Below are positions 1 through 11,192 of a DNA stretch of 64,000 nucleotides, one piece after another. The stretch is taken from contig NC_014618.1 in NCBI RefSeq assembly GCF_000164865.1, forward strand, positions 2,232,001-2,296,000, read 5' to 3'. This DNA comes from [Enterobacter] lignolyticus SCF1 (GTDB lineage Bacteria > Pseudomonadota > Gammaproteobacteria > Enterobacterales > Enterobacteriaceae). The position numbers and the translations under genes were made by a program. The notes beneath the pieces are model-generated. The model was not told the origin of the DNA. It ran no database searches and worked only from the letters and a program-made list of their open reading frames with translations. Each line of letters begins with the position of its first letter. Position 1 is the first letter of the stretch.

Positions 1-94
1 GTCTATAAACCGTTCTATTAGGTGGGAATGCTGATGAATCATGGAGTTAAGGTCTGGAGGGGATCTGTCCGAAAAAAGTAAAAAATAATTTGCT

Positions 95-105
95 TGAACG
101 ATTCA
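95..105. promoter_or_regulatory. Cra (FruR) operator upstream of ppsA
   Basis: The 11-mer TGAACGATTCA (TGAATCGTTCA on the other strand) matches the Cra half-palindrome consensus TGAAWCGNTTYA closely. It lies about 90 bases before the ppsA start. Cra is the known activator of ppsA in enteric bacteria, so activation during growth on gluconeogenic carbon is the expected role; the site is inferred from sequence only. Confidence 0.75.
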
Positions 106-196
106 CCGTTTTTTTCAGCGAGTCAATTATGCGAGGATAAATAACGCAGCCAGAATCAGTCTGGTCCCTGTTCTTAATTGATAAAAGGATTGTTCG

Positions 197-2575
<2,379 letters not shown>

Positions 2576-2592
2576 TTTCGTCTTTATATAAC

Positions 2593-2620
2593 ATCCCCGA
2601 CATTGTTCGGGGATTTTTTT
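2593..2620 (+). terminator. Intrinsic terminator of ppsA
   Basis: An inverted repeat (ATCCCCGA / TTCGGGGAT around a short loop) is followed by a run of eight T, starting 18 bases after the ppsA stop codon. Confidence 0.9.
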
Positions 2621-2640
2621 TGCCGGTATTTAAAGAGATA

Positions 2641-2746
2641 AAAAAAAAGCCCAACGTGGGAGTTGGGCAAAGACTACACACAGCAATTCGTTGTTTCACT
2701 CAGGGGATATCCATGTATATAAATCAATACCTTGATTTATAACCGT
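2641..2746 (-). ncRNA. rprA: RprA small regulatory RNA
   Basis: The minus strand reads ACGGTTATAAATCAA at its 5' end, then a conserved middle with CCCCTGAGTGAAACAACGAA, and finishes in a GCCCAACTCCCACGTTGGGC hairpin with a long T tract. This matches E. coli RprA over its length (about 106 nt) and its position next to ydiK. RprA is an Hfq-dependent RNA that opens the rpoS leader to allow translation and represses csgD among others. A TAATAT -10 hexamer sits correctly upstream (about 2752-2757). The loop of the terminator and the extreme 5' stem differ from E. coli by compensating or loop changes. Confidence 0.95.
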
Positions 2747-2779
2747 GCTCTAATATTATGCAGAGAGTTTTTTTGCGTC

Positions 2780-2794
2780 GATCGGATTGGTCTT
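2780..2794 (-). promoter_or_regulatory. Candidate RcsB box of rprA
   Basis: The minus-strand segment TAAGACCAATCCGATC lies about 35-48 bases before the RprA start. It resembles the RcsB-box pattern (purine-rich GA followed by ATCC/TCCGA). RcsB activation of rprA is established in E. coli; the exact site here is inferred. Confidence 0.5.
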
Positions 2795-2941
2795 AATCAT
2801 AAATAAGAAAGGGAAAAATAACCGCCGGGGTGACGCGGCGCGCAAAAATAGATCGGACGAAAGCCTGAAAGTGCGAGGAAATAGTCAGGAATCGTAAACT
2901 ATCTGGCCCGGATGATTTACCGGGCCAGAACGAGATGCGGA

Positions 2942-4066
2942 TTATTTCGGCTGATTATCGCGATCGGGCTCAATCGCTTCCAGCTCTTCGAGAACCTCTT
3001 CCGGGTTATCCGATGGCGGAGGCACTTCACGCATCCAGGTGTCAAACAGACGCCAGGTGACCGCCAGCAGGACCGGTCCGATAAACAGGCCAATCATGCC
3101 AAAGGCGATAAGCCCGCCGATAACACCGGAGATTATCAGGATCATCGGCAGGTCGGCGCCCATCCGGATGAGCACAGGGCGGATAAAGTTGTCCATCGTG
3201 CCCACCACGCAGCTCCACACCAGCAGCACCGTGCCCCAGGTGGTGTCCCCGCTCCAGTACAGCCAGATAATGGACGGCACCAGAACGATAAGCGGACCCA
3301 GCTGCACCAGGCAGGAGAAGATCATCACCACGGTCAGCAGAGTGGCGTAGGGTACGCCGGAGATAGCAAGGCCGATACCGCCCAGCACCGCCTGCACCAG
3401 CGCCGTCACCACGACGCCCAGCGCGACGGCGCGGATCGCCTGTCCGGCGAGCAGCACCGCGGCATCGCCGCGTTTGGCCGCCAGACGCGTTGCGAAATAG
3501 CGTACTCCCCAGGCCACCTTTTCCCCCTGCCAGTACAGCAGGGCGCTGAACAGCAGCATCAGGCCGCAGTGCAGCATAAAGCGGCCGATATGCGCCGCCT
3601 GGCCGACGAACCACGTCGTGGTGGTGCCGATATAGGGTTTCACCTTCGTCATGATTGCCGCGCCGCCCATATCCAGCAGGCCGTGCCAGGCGCCGTAGAG
3701 CTTAGCGCCAATCAGCGGAATACTGTTCAGCCACGGCAGGTCCGGCGGCGTCAGCTCACCAGAGGTGATGGCGTGCACCAGTGGCAAGCTGCCGTCAACA
3801 AGGCTATTAACGAGCAGCGCAATGGGGATAACGAACAGCAAAAACAGCAGCAGGGTCATCACCAGTACGGCCAGCGCGCGCTTGCCGAACAGAATCCGCT
3901 GCAGGCGGATTAACACCGGCCAGGTGGCGATAACGATAGTGCTCGCCCAGGCAAATCCCAGAATGAAAGGTTGAACTATCCACAGGCAGGCCACAATGAT
4001 GAGGGTTAAAAACAGCACCGACAGCAGTATTTGCGGTATATCGCGGGGCCGATGAAAAGTGGTCAT
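2942..4066 (-). CDS. ydiK: AI-2E family membrane transporter YdiK
   Basis: This 374-residue integral membrane protein belongs to the AI-2E/UPF0118 family (TqsA, PerM relatives), whose members are predicted exporters or ion-coupled carriers; the YdiK substrate is unknown. At least seven hydrophobic segments can be seen, including two near residues 15-55, a long central hydrophilic domain after about residue 85, and paired C-terminal helices ending with a charged acidic tail rich in E. An AAAGG ribosome site precedes the ATG. It is divergent from ydiJ across about 200 bases that contain a PurR-like site, and adjoins rprA exactly as in E. coli. Confidence 0.9.
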   Translation of the reverse strand: MTTFHRPRDIPQILLSVLFLTLIIVACLWIVQPFILGFAWASTIVIATWPVLIRLQRILFGKRALAVLVMTLLLFLLFVIPIALLVNSLVDGSLPLVHAITSGELTPPDLPWLNSIPLIGAKLYGAWHGLLDMGGAAIMTKVKPYIGTTTTWFVGQAAHIGRFMLHCGLMLLFSALLYWQGEKVAWGVRYFATRLAAKRGDAAVLLAGQAIRAVALGVVVTALVQAVLGGIGLAISGVPYATLLTVVMIFSCLVQLGPLIVLVPSIIWLYWSGDTTWGTVLLVWSCVVGTMDNFIRPVLIRMGADLPMILIISGVIGGLIAFGMIGLFIGPVLLAVTWRLFDTWMREVPPPSDNPEEVLEELEAIEPDRDNQPK

Positions 4067-4215
4067 ACGTTTTTTACCTTTGTTAAAACACCAGATTACT
4101 GTTGGTAATCATACATCCATCTCTGATAAGAATATCAATCAGTTCACCTCTTAAATTCTGCACGGAAATCCAGTAAGCGTATAAGAACAAAATGTGATAC
4201 AAACATGAAGGCAGT

Positions 4216-4231
4216 ACGCAAACGATAACAT
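4216..4231. promoter_or_regulatory. PurR-like operator between ydiK and ydiJ
   Basis: ACGCAAACGATAACAT matches the left half of the PurR consensus ACGCAAACGTTTNCNT perfectly and the right half partly. ydiK has been proposed as a PurR target in enteric genomes; the site could serve either divergent gene. Confidence 0.45.
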
Positions 4232-4269
4232 TCTCCATAACACAACAACGTCAGGCAGGGTCAAGCGTC

Positions 4270-7200
4270 ATGATCCCACAGATTTCCCAAGCGCCAGGTG
4301 TCGTCCAGCTGGTGCTGAATTTTTTGCAGGCACTGGAGCAACAAGGGTTTACAGGTGATACCGCCACGCGTTATGCCGACAGGCTGACGATGGCGACGGA
4401 TAACAGTATCTATCAGCTTCTCCCCGATGCCGTGGTTTTCCCTCGTTCCACGGCGGACGTCGCGCTGCTGGCGCGGATCGCCGCGGAGGAGCGCTTTGCA
4501 TCGCTGGTCTTTACCCCGCGCGGCGGCGGTACCGGCACCAACGGGCAGTCCCTGAACCAGGGCATCGTCATCGATATGTCCCGCCACATGAACCGCATCA
4601 TTGAGATTAACCCTGAAGAAGGATGGGTGCGGGTTGAGGCCGGGGTTATCAAAGATCAGCTGAATCAGTTTTTGAAGCCGCACGGCTATTTCTTTGCGCC
4701 GGAACTCTCCACCAGCAACCGCGCTACGCTCGGCGGGATGATCAATACCGACGCGTCGGGCCAGGGGTCGCTGGTGTACGGTAAAACCTCCGATCACGTG
4801 CTGGGCGTGCGCGCGGTGCTGCTCGGCGGCGATATTCTCGATACGCAGCCGGTGCCCGTTCAGCTTGCCGAAACGCTGGCGAAAGAGCAGTCGGCTTCCG
4901 GGCGCATCTACCGCACCGTCTATCAGCGCTGCAAAGAGAACCGCCAGCTTATTCTCGATAAATTCCCGAAACTAAACCGTTTCCTGACCGGCTACGACCT
5001 GCGTCACGTCTTTAACGACGACATGACCGCGTTTGACCTCACGCGCGTGCTGACCGGTTCCGAAGGGACGCTGGCGTTTATTACCGAGGCCCGGCTGGAC
5101 ATTACGCGTCTGCCGAAGGTGCGCCGCCTGGTGAACGTCAAATATGACTCCTTTGACTCTGCGCTGCGCAATGCGCCGTTCATGGTGGAGGCGCGCGCGC
5201 TGTCCGTGGAAACCGTCGATTCCAAAGTGCTCAACCTGGCGCGGGAAGATATCGTCTGGCATTCGGTGAGCGAGCTGATTACCGACGTGCCGGAAAAAGA
5301 AATGCTCGGCCTGAACATCGTGGAATTCGCCGGTGATGACCAGGCGATTATCGACGGGCAGGTCGCTGCGCTGTGCCAGCGGCTGGATGCGCAGATGGCG
5401 GCAGGCGAAAGCGGGATCATCGGCTGGCAGCTGTGTGAAGACCTGGCGGGCATCGAGCGTATCTACGCGATGCGGAAAAAAGCGGTTGGTCTGCTCGGCA
5501 ACGCGAAAGGTGCCGCCAAGCCGATCCCGTTCGTCGAGGACACCTGCGTGCCGCCGGAGCATCTGGCCGACTACATTGCGGAGTTTCGCGCGCTGCTTGA
5601 CGGACACGGCCTGAGCTACGGAATGTTCGGCCACGTGGATGCCGGGGTGCTGCACGTGCGCCCGGCGCTGGATATGTGCGACCCGCAGCAGGAAGTGCTG
5701 ATGAAGCAGATTTCCGATGAGGTGGTGGCGCTGACGGCGAAATACGGCGGCCTGCTGTGGGGAGAACACGGCAAAGGATTCCGCGCGCAGTACAGCCCGG
5801 CATTTTTCGGCGAGGCGCTGTACGGCGAGCTGCGTAAAGTGAAGGCCGCGTTTGACCCGAATAACCGCCTGAACCCGGGTAAAATATGCCCGCCGGAGGG
5901 TGTCGATGCGCCAATGATGAAGGTCGATGGCGTCACCCGCGGGGCGTTTGACCGGCAGATCCCGATCGCCGTGCGCTCTTCCTGGCGCGGGGCGATGGAG
6001 TGCAACGGCAACGGCCTGTGCTTTAACTTCGACGCTAAAAGCCCAATGTGCCCGTCGATGAAAATCACCAGCAACCGCATGCACTCGCCGAAGGGGCGCG
6101 CGACGCTGGTGCGCGAATGGCTGCGCCTGCTTGCCGACCGCGGCGTCGATCCGGTGAAACTGGAGCATGCGCTGCCCGAAAAAGGCCTCAGCCTGCGCCA
6201 TCTCATCGAACGCACCCGCAACACGTGGCATGCGCGCAGGGGAGAATATGACTTTTCGCATGAGGTGAAAGAGGCGATGTCGGGCTGTCTGGCCTGTAAA
6301 GCCTGCTCCACCCAGTGCCCAATCAAAATTGACGTGCCGGAGTTTCGGTCCCGCTTCCTGCAGCTGTACCACACCCGTTATCTGCGGCCGGTGCGTGACC
6401 ATCTGGTCGCCACCGTGGAGAGCTATGCGCCGCTGATGGCGCGGGCGCCGAAGACCTTCAACTTCTTCCTGCGTCAGCCGCTGCTGCGGCGGATGTCGGA
6501 AAAGCACATCGGCATGATCGATCTGCCGCTGTTGTCCACGCCGACGCTCCAGCAGCAGATGGTCGGGCACCGCTCGGCGAACCTGACGCTGGAGCAGCTT
6601 GAGGCGCTGAGCGCCGGGCAGAAGGCCAAAACGGTACTGGTGGTTCAGGATCCGTTTACCAGCTATTACGATGCGCAGGTGGTCGCCGATTTTGTCCGCC
6701 TGGCGGAGAAAATCGGCTGGACGCCGGTAGTGCTGCCGTTCTCGCCCAACGGCAAGGCGCAGCACATCAAAGGTTTCCTGACGCGTTTCGCCCGTACGGC
6801 GGCGAAAACGGCGGATTTCCTCAACCGCATCTCGCAGCTGGGTATGCCGATGGTTGGGGTCGATCCGGCGCTGGTGCTGTGCTATCGCGACGAGTATAAG
6901 CAGACGCTGGGCGATAAGCGCGGCGAGTTCCAGGTTCAGCTGGTGCACGAGTGGCTGTCGCAGGCGTTGGCCGACGTTGAGACGCGAGACGTGAGCGGCG
7001 AGCCCTGGTACCTGTTCGGCCACTGTACCGAAGTGACCGCGCTGCCGGCGTCTCCTGGCCAGTGGGCGTCGCTGTTCGCGCGCGTTGGCGCGAAGCTGGA
7101 AAACGTCAGCGTGGGCTGCTGCGGTATGGCGGGCACCTATGGGCATGAGGTGAAAAACCATGCGAATTCGCTGGGGATTTACGCGCTGTCCTGGCAGCAA

Positions 7201-7326
7201 ACCATGCAGAAGCTTCCCCGCAACCGCTGTCTGGCGACGGGCTACTCCTGCCGCAGCCAGGTTAAACGTATCGAGGGTAGCGGCGTGCGCCACCCTCTGC
7301 AGGCACTACTGGAGATTATGGGATGA
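4270..7326 (+). CDS. ydiJ: FAD/[4Fe-4S] D-2-hydroxyglutarate dehydrogenase YdiJ
   Basis: This 1018-residue enzyme oxidises D-2-hydroxy acids; the E. coli homologue is assigned as a D-2-hydroxyglutarate dehydrogenase. The N-terminal half is a p-cresol-methylhydroxylase-type FAD domain (GGGTGTNGQSLNQG near residue 85, then an FAD-oxidase C domain with GHVDAG and GEHGKG up to about 540). The C-terminal half carries iron-sulfur motifs: ECNGNGLC...MCPSM near 577-600, CLACKACSTQCP near 675, and a CCG-type motif VGCCGMAGTYGHE near 945, suggesting electrons pass from flavin to clusters. The stop overlaps the menI start in an ATGA, so the two are translationally coupled. Confidence 0.92.
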   Translation: MIPQISQAPGVVQLVLNFLQALEQQGFTGDTATRYADRLTMATDNSIYQLLPDAVVFPRSTADVALLARIAAEERFASLVFTPRGGGTGTNGQSLNQGIVIDMSRHMNRIIEINPEEGWVRVEAGVIKDQLNQFLKPHGYFFAPELSTSNRATLGGMINTDASGQGSLVYGKTSDHVLGVRAVLLGGDILDTQPVPVQLAETLAKEQSASGRIYRTVYQRCKENRQLILDKFPKLNRFLTGYDLRHVFNDDMTAFDLTRVLTGSEGTLAFITEARLDITRLPKVRRLVNVKYDSFDSALRNAPFMVEARALSVETVDSKVLNLAREDIVWHSVSELITDVPEKEMLGLNIVEFAGDDQAIIDGQVAALCQRLDAQMAAGESGIIGWQLCEDLAGIERIYAMRKKAVGLLGNAKGAAKPIPFVEDTCVPPEHLADYIAEFRALLDGHGLSYGMFGHVDAGVLHVRPALDMCDPQQEVLMKQISDEVVALTAKYGGLLWGEHGKGFRAQYSPAFFGEALYGELRKVKAAFDPNNRLNPGKICPPEGVDAPMMKVDGVTRGAFDRQIPIAVRSSWRGAMECNGNGLCFNFDAKSPMCPSMKITSNRMHSPKGRATLVREWLRLLADRGVDPVKLEHALPEKGLSLRHLIERTRNTWHARRGEYDFSHEVKEAMSGCLACKACSTQCPIKIDVPEFRSRFLQLYHTRYLRPVRDHLVATVESYAPLMARAPKTFNFFLRQPLLRRMSEKHIGMIDLPLLSTPTLQQQMVGHRSANLTLEQLEALSAGQKAKTVLVVQDPFTSYYDAQVVADFVRLAEKIGWTPVVLPFSPNGKAQHIKGFLTRFARTAAKTADFLNRISQLGMPMVGVDPALVLCYRDEYKQTLGDKRGEFQVQLVHEWLSQALADVETRDVSGEPWYLFGHCTEVTALPASPGQWASLFARVGAKLENVSVGCCGMAGTYGHEVKNHANSLGIYALSWQQTMQKLPRNRCLATGYSCRSQVKRIEGSGVRHPLQALLEIMG

Positions 7327-7733
7327 TCTGGAAACGTAACGCGACGCTGGACAATCTGAACGCCATGGGCGAGGGCAACATGGTCGGTCTGCTCAACATC
7401 CATTTTGACAGGCTGGACGATGAGAGCATTGAGGCCACCATGCCCGTCGACAGCCGGACCCACCAGCCGTTTGGCTTATTGCACGGCGGCGCCTCGGTGG
7501 TGCTGGCGGAAACGCTGGGCTCGGTTGCCGGCTATCTGTGTACGGAAGGTGACGAGCGGGTGGTGGGACTTGAGGTTAACGCCAACCATATTCGCTCCGT
7601 GCGCAGCGGTCGCGTGCGCGGCGTCTGTAAGGCGCTGCACGCCGGACGGCGTCATCAGGTGTGGCAGATTGAGATTTTCGACGAGCAGGGGCGGCTGTGC
7701 TGTTCTTCGCGCCTTACCACCGCCGTGGTCTGA
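7323..7733 (+). CDS. menI: 1,4-dihydroxy-2-naphthoyl-CoA thioesterase MenI (YdiI)
   Basis: A 136-residue single hotdog-fold thioesterase that releases 1,4-dihydroxy-2-naphthoate from its CoA ester in menaquinone and phylloquinone-type synthesis. The helix motif THQPFGLLHGGASVVLAE supplies Gln48, His54 and the catalytic Glu63 at the same positions as in E. coli YdiI. Length equals the E. coli protein. The start overlaps the ydiJ stop by four bases (ATGA). Related YbdB (EntH) proofreads enterobactin synthesis; location next to ydiJ favours MenI. Confidence 0.93.
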   Translation: MIWKRNATLDNLNAMGEGNMVGLLNIHFDRLDDESIEATMPVDSRTHQPFGLLHGGASVVLAETLGSVAGYLCTEGDERVVGLEVNANHIRSVRSGRVRGVCKALHAGRRHQVWQIEIFDEQGRLCCSSRLTTAVV

Positions 7734-7746
7734 CCGTAGAATAAAG

Positions 7747-7774
7747 CGCGCCGGGCGAGATAACGCCCGGCGCG
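7747..7774. terminator. Bidirectional hairpin between menI and yedF
   Basis: An 11-bp perfect GC-rich stem (CGCGCCGGGCG / CGCCCGGCGCG) with a six-base loop lies between the convergent menI and yedF genes. T runs on both sides are poor, so termination may be partly factor-assisted. Confidence 0.7.
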
Positions 7775-7778
7775 TTGG

Positions 7779-8012
7779 TTATTTCTGGATCAGATAGCGG
7801 ATGGTGGGCCCGTCCTGCTGAATATCCAGCACCGTATAGCCGTGGTTCTTCGCATCCAGCGGGATATTGTTAATCGACTGCGGGCAGTCGCTCACAACCT
7901 CAAGAATCTCCCCTTTTTTCAGCGACGGCATGGCTTCCAGCGTCGCGACGGCCGGGTAAGGGCAGGGTTCGCCGACCATATCCAGGCGGTAATCCGGTAC
8001 GTACGCTTTCAT
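7779..8012 (-). CDS. yedF: TusA-family sulfur/selenium carrier YedF
   Basis: This 77-residue TusA/SirA-fold protein is almost identical to E. coli YedF. The family thiol Cys17 sits in GEPCPYPAVATLEAM, followed by the conserved LKKGE strand. YedF is associated with selenium/sulfur handling and is thought to work with its partner YedE, whose gene precedes it with a four-base ATGA overlap (8009-8012). In E. coli the pair lies near the flagellar genes, so the position beside menI is a relocation. Confidence 0.92.
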   Translation of the reverse strand: MKAYVPDYRLDMVGEPCPYPAVATLEAMPSLKKGEILEVVSDCPQSINNIPLDAKNHGYTVLDIQQDGPTIRYLIQK

Positions 8013-9220
8013 ACGGTCTCCTTAGCGCGCATTAGTTGGGCCTCTTTCTGGCGGAAGAAGCGTTTTTCCCAGAAGATGACCAGCATCAGCGCCGCAAACA
8101 GCAGCGCGTAGGTCACCAGCAGGCCGCCGAGCGGGCCGAAGGCGGCCAGCAGATTCACTTTGTCCCAGTGGGTGGCCAGCGCCGGAGAAAGGTCGTCCCA
8201 GAAATAGGCCAGAAGGGTGGATCCGAGGACGTTGCCAAGCCCGACCCACCAGTAGTGCACCTGGCCTTCAACGGCGCGGTACATCCAGCCGGTTTCACAC
8301 CCCCCGGCGAGCACGATGCCAAAACCAAACAGCAGGCCGCCGATGACCGCATTGGGGCCCGCCCACATAATCTTCGGCTCCATGCCCAGCTGCACATAGC
8401 TAAAAATGCCGATCGCGCTGGCGGCCATACCAAAGATGATGGCTTTCGCCATGTAGGTACGCCCGGTAATCCACATATCGCGAAACGCCGAGGTGAAGCA
8501 GATCTGCGCCCGCTCAATAAGCAGGCCGAAGCCGACGCCAAACAGCATTGCCAGCCCGAGTTTCGGCTGGTTAAACGCGGTCAGCAGCGCCCATGCCACC
8601 ATGGCGATAAACACCAGCATGCCCAGACGGAAGCGGCGCTTCGCCTGCTCCGGCTTTTGCGTGAGCGGCGATGCGGCAGAGACTTTTTGCATTTTCACCG
8701 GAATACGGAATATCGGCAGCAGCGTAAAGCGTGCGCCAAACCAGGTGCCAATCGCCGTGGCGATAGCGAAGAACCAGGCGTGCAGCGAGAATTGCGGAAT
8801 ACCGGTGAAAAAAGCGGCGAGGTTGCAGCCCATCGCCAGACGCGCGCCGAACCCGGCAATCATGCCGCCCGCGACGGCCTGGGCGATGCGAATGCGGCTG
8901 CGCGGCAGGCGGAGCTTGACGTTATTGGCCCACAGGGCCGCGGCGAAGCAGCCGCCAAACATGCCGATAATCATCATGCCGTCGATACGGGTAAGCGGTG
9001 AGCCATCAAGATGAATGAGCTTGTAATAGCCCCACTCCTCGGCGTGTACGCCCGCGAGCTGCAGCAGCTGTCCGCCCCACCGGGTGAACTCCCCGGTGAC
9101 GGCCCAGAAGGTGCCGGTGATGCCAAAATAATAGGTAGAGAGAATGCCTGCGGCGATAACCGCGGGGGCAGGCGACCAGAATTTGATCAGATACGCCTGT
9201 TTGAAGTGCTGCCATGTCAT
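8009..9220 (-). CDS. yedE: YeeE/YedE-family thiosulfate/selenium transporter
   Basis: A 403-residue polytopic inner-membrane protein of the YeeE/YedE family. It consists of two homologous halves, each with a conserved Cys in a Gly-rich helix: MGCNLAAFF near residue 131 and GGCETGWMYRAVEGQ near 310. In YeeE these cysteines relay thiosulfate across the membrane; YedE proteins are linked to selenium uptake. An AGAGGA ribosome site lies upstream of the ATG. It heads a two-gene operon with yedF. Substrate choice between selenium and sulfur compounds is inferred from the YedF partnership. Confidence 0.9.
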   Translation of the reverse strand: MTWQHFKQAYLIKFWSPAPAVIAAGILSTYYFGITGTFWAVTGEFTRWGGQLLQLAGVHAEEWGYYKLIHLDGSPLTRIDGMMIIGMFGGCFAAALWANNVKLRLPRSRIRIAQAVAGGMIAGFGARLAMGCNLAAFFTGIPQFSLHAWFFAIATAIGTWFGARFTLLPIFRIPVKMQKVSAASPLTQKPEQAKRRFRLGMLVFIAMVAWALLTAFNQPKLGLAMLFGVGFGLLIERAQICFTSAFRDMWITGRTYMAKAIIFGMAASAIGIFSYVQLGMEPKIMWAGPNAVIGGLLFGFGIVLAGGCETGWMYRAVEGQVHYWWVGLGNVLGSTLLAYFWDDLSPALATHWDKVNLLAAFGPLGGLLVTYALLFAALMLVIFWEKRFFRQKEAQLMRAKETV

Positions 9221-9721
9221 AAAAAGTCCTCTGAACTCAGAAGGAAGCTGTTGCCCGGGAGGGCTGAAGAGACGCGATAATACGCCACTTTGTCAGGGAA
9301 AACACCCGACAGGATCAAAAGCAGCAGGGGGCAACGGGTGAAATTAGTGGTCTGGCATATATAGTTTACATAATGATGATTGCTAAATTAAACATTACGC
9401 ACGCAAACGAATATTAGTCTTTTTCTTACCCGGATTCATTTTGAATTAATGTAAATCCGCTTTTAATTAGCATTAGATTAATTCATTATCTTTCATGACG
9501 GAAATGCCTCATGCTGCGGTCGCCAGTCTCCTCAAGGCCTGAGCCCCAATTTCAGGATCCACTCTGGGACCTTAACTCTTAGGGTCTTTTGCTGTGGTTC
9601 GTCTATACTACTGGTCGGTTAAGTCCGTTATCGCTTAAAAGACGTATCGCATAAAGATTGATGAAATCATTCGTTTTTTCCTTACGCGCTACAGGCTACA
9701 TCCGTTCACAGGAAAAAAACG
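9221..9721. other. Divergent intergenic region yedE-lpxP
   Basis: About 500 bases without a credible gene. It is AT-rich between 9350 and 9480. A TATACT hexamer at 9604-9609 could be the lpxP -10 element, which would leave a leader of roughly 105 bases; no good -35 is visible at the right distance. Several short inverted repeats (for example CCTGA/TCAGG around 9540) are too weak to call. Confidence 0.4.
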
Positions 9722-10636
9722 ATGGCAAAAGCCTTCGACTCGGCGCTGCTGCGCCCACGCTACTGGTTGACCTGGTTTGGTCTCGGGTCTCTCTGGTTGC
9801 TCGTTCAGTTACCCTATCCGCTGCTCTATATCATCGGCTCTTCGCTCGGCCGGGCGGCGCGTCCCTTCCTTAAACGCCGTGAGCGCATTGCGGCCAAAAA
9901 CCTCGAACTGTGCTTTCCGGAAATGAGCGTCAGCGACAGGAACCGGCTGATTGAACAAAACTTTGTCTCCCTGGGAATGGGGCTTATCGAAACCGGGATG
10001 GCATGGTTCTGGAGCGATGCCAGAGTCAAAAAGTGGTTCGATGTCGAAGGTTATGATCACCTGCAGTGCGCGCTGGCGGAGAATAAAGGCGTGATGGTGG
10101 TCGGCGTGCATTTTATGTCGCTTGAGCTGGGTGGTCGAACCATGGGGCTTTGCCGCCCGATGATGGCGACCTACCGTCCGCACAACAGCCCGCTGATGGA
10201 GTGGGTGCAGACGAAAGGACGCCTGCGCTCCAATAAAGCGATGATCGACCGCCGTAACCTGCGCGGGCTGGTGCATGCGCTGAAGCAGGGAGAAGCGGTG
10301 TGGTTTGCGCCCGATCAGGACTATGGCCGTAAAGGCAGCGTGTTTGCGCCGTTCTTCTCCGTGTCTTCTGCGGCAACAACCGACGGCACGCGCATCCTTT
10401 CGCGCCTGTCGGGGGCAAAGCTGCTGACCGTCACGATGGTGAGAAAATCCGACCGAAGCGGGTACCGTCTGCATATCAGCGACGTGATGAAAGATTACCC
10501 GGCGGAAGATGAGTTTCTTGCCGCCTGCTATATGAACAAGGTGATTGAGAAAGAAATCCTGCGAGCGCCGGAGCAGTACCTGTGGGTGCACCGTCGCTTT
10601 AAGACCCGCCCGCTGGGTGAATCGTCGCTGTATTGA
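9722..10636 (+). CDS. lpxP: LpxP-like Kdo2-lipid IVA palmitoleoyltransferase
   Basis: A 304-residue lipid A late acyltransferase (LpxL/LpxM/LpxP family). The product begins with an N-terminal membrane anchor (LTWFGLGSLWLLVQLPYP), has the catalytic HX4E motif as His130/Glu135 in VGVHFMSLELGG, and ends RRFKTRPLGESSLY. The stretches GLCRPMMATYRPHN, RSNKAMIDR and FAPDQDYGRKGS follow E. coli LpxP rather than LpxL, so palmitoleoyl transfer, typically at low temperature, is the best guess. It stands alone, with its own terminator. LpxL activity cannot be excluded without assay. Confidence 0.85.
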   Translation: MAKAFDSALLRPRYWLTWFGLGSLWLLVQLPYPLLYIIGSSLGRAARPFLKRRERIAAKNLELCFPEMSVSDRNRLIEQNFVSLGMGLIETGMAWFWSDARVKKWFDVEGYDHLQCALAENKGVMVVGVHFMSLELGGRTMGLCRPMMATYRPHNSPLMEWVQTKGRLRSNKAMIDRRNLRGLVHALKQGEAVWFAPDQDYGRKGSVFAPFFSVSSAATTDGTRILSRLSGAKLLTVTMVRKSDRSGYRLHISDVMKDYPAEDEFLAACYMNKVIEKEILRAPEQYLWVHRRFKTRPLGESSLY

Positions 10637-10653
10637 TTCCTGTTGATGCCTGT

Positions 10654-10696
10654 AAGGGCGTGATATTCGGATTGCCGGGTGTCGCGCCCTTTTTTA
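10654..10696 (+). terminator. Terminator after lpxP
   Basis: AAGGGCG and CGCCCTT pair across a 24-base loop and are followed by a run of T, 18 bases after the lpxP stop. Confidence 0.7.
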
Positions 10697-10699
10697 TTT

Positions 10700-11150
10700 C
10701 CGCGATGAAAACCTGCGCCCGCTGATCTTCAGAGCACCTGATGATGTCTTGCTGAGGCCATGAGGAGCAGACGCCAGCGGCGGGCGGCCCGCTGGGGCCC
10801 TGGCGCGCAAAGCGCGCTGAAAAGAGGCGGTATTCTGCGCTAAAAAAGAAACCAGATATATTTATTCTTTACTGCGAGAACCTCCAGACAGCCAAAATAA
10901 ATTTGGCTTACAGAACGCGTTATTAAAGAATTTCTCATCCCCTGATGTTATTTCGAATATCCCAGTTCTTGCGTTTATCCATTAAACGAAAATAGTTTCG
11001 GTGAAAAGGCTAAGCTCTCCGATTTAGCGCTGCGCTGATTTTTTGGCCACGGTCATCCGCAGGGGCATTCGTGCGAAAAACTAAATATCGCTATCCAATA
11101 ATGGGTTACGGGAAAGCCAGAAATCAGGGGTTGATCTGCTTCTTCGTCAA
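10700..11150. other. Gene-free stretch before umuD
   Basis: About 450 bases with no supported reading frame. The left part is GC-rich (10780-10820, with CGCGCAAAGCGCG), the right part AT-rich. I see no RNA gene or repeat; it may be the edge of an insertion that brought in umuDC. Confidence 0.3.
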
Positions 11151-11153
11151 AAC

Positions 11154-11173
11154 TACTGTATATATGTTCAGTA
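11154..11173. promoter_or_regulatory. LexA (SOS) box of umuDC
   Basis: TACTGTATATATGTTCAGTA fits the LexA consensus TACTGTATATATATACAGTA at all but two inner positions, including both CTG/CAG ends. It ends 19 bases before the chosen umuD start, as expected for tight SOS repression. Confidence 0.93.
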
Positions 11174-11192
11174 TTAATTGATGGTGATTATG

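Noticed and set aside
4972..7293. A 773-codon open frame antisense to ydiJ
   Set aside because: High-GC shadow of a strongly conserved gene; no ribosome site, and the composition (His/Arg/Gln-rich) is that of a reverse-frame artefact.
10700..11150. A possible lost gene before umuD
   Set aside because: No frame with ribosome site or recognisable protein remnant was found.
11178..11192. Earlier TTG/ATG/GTG starts for umuD
   Set aside because: They would lengthen the protein before the cleavage-site numbering shared with E. coli and lie closer to the LexA box.
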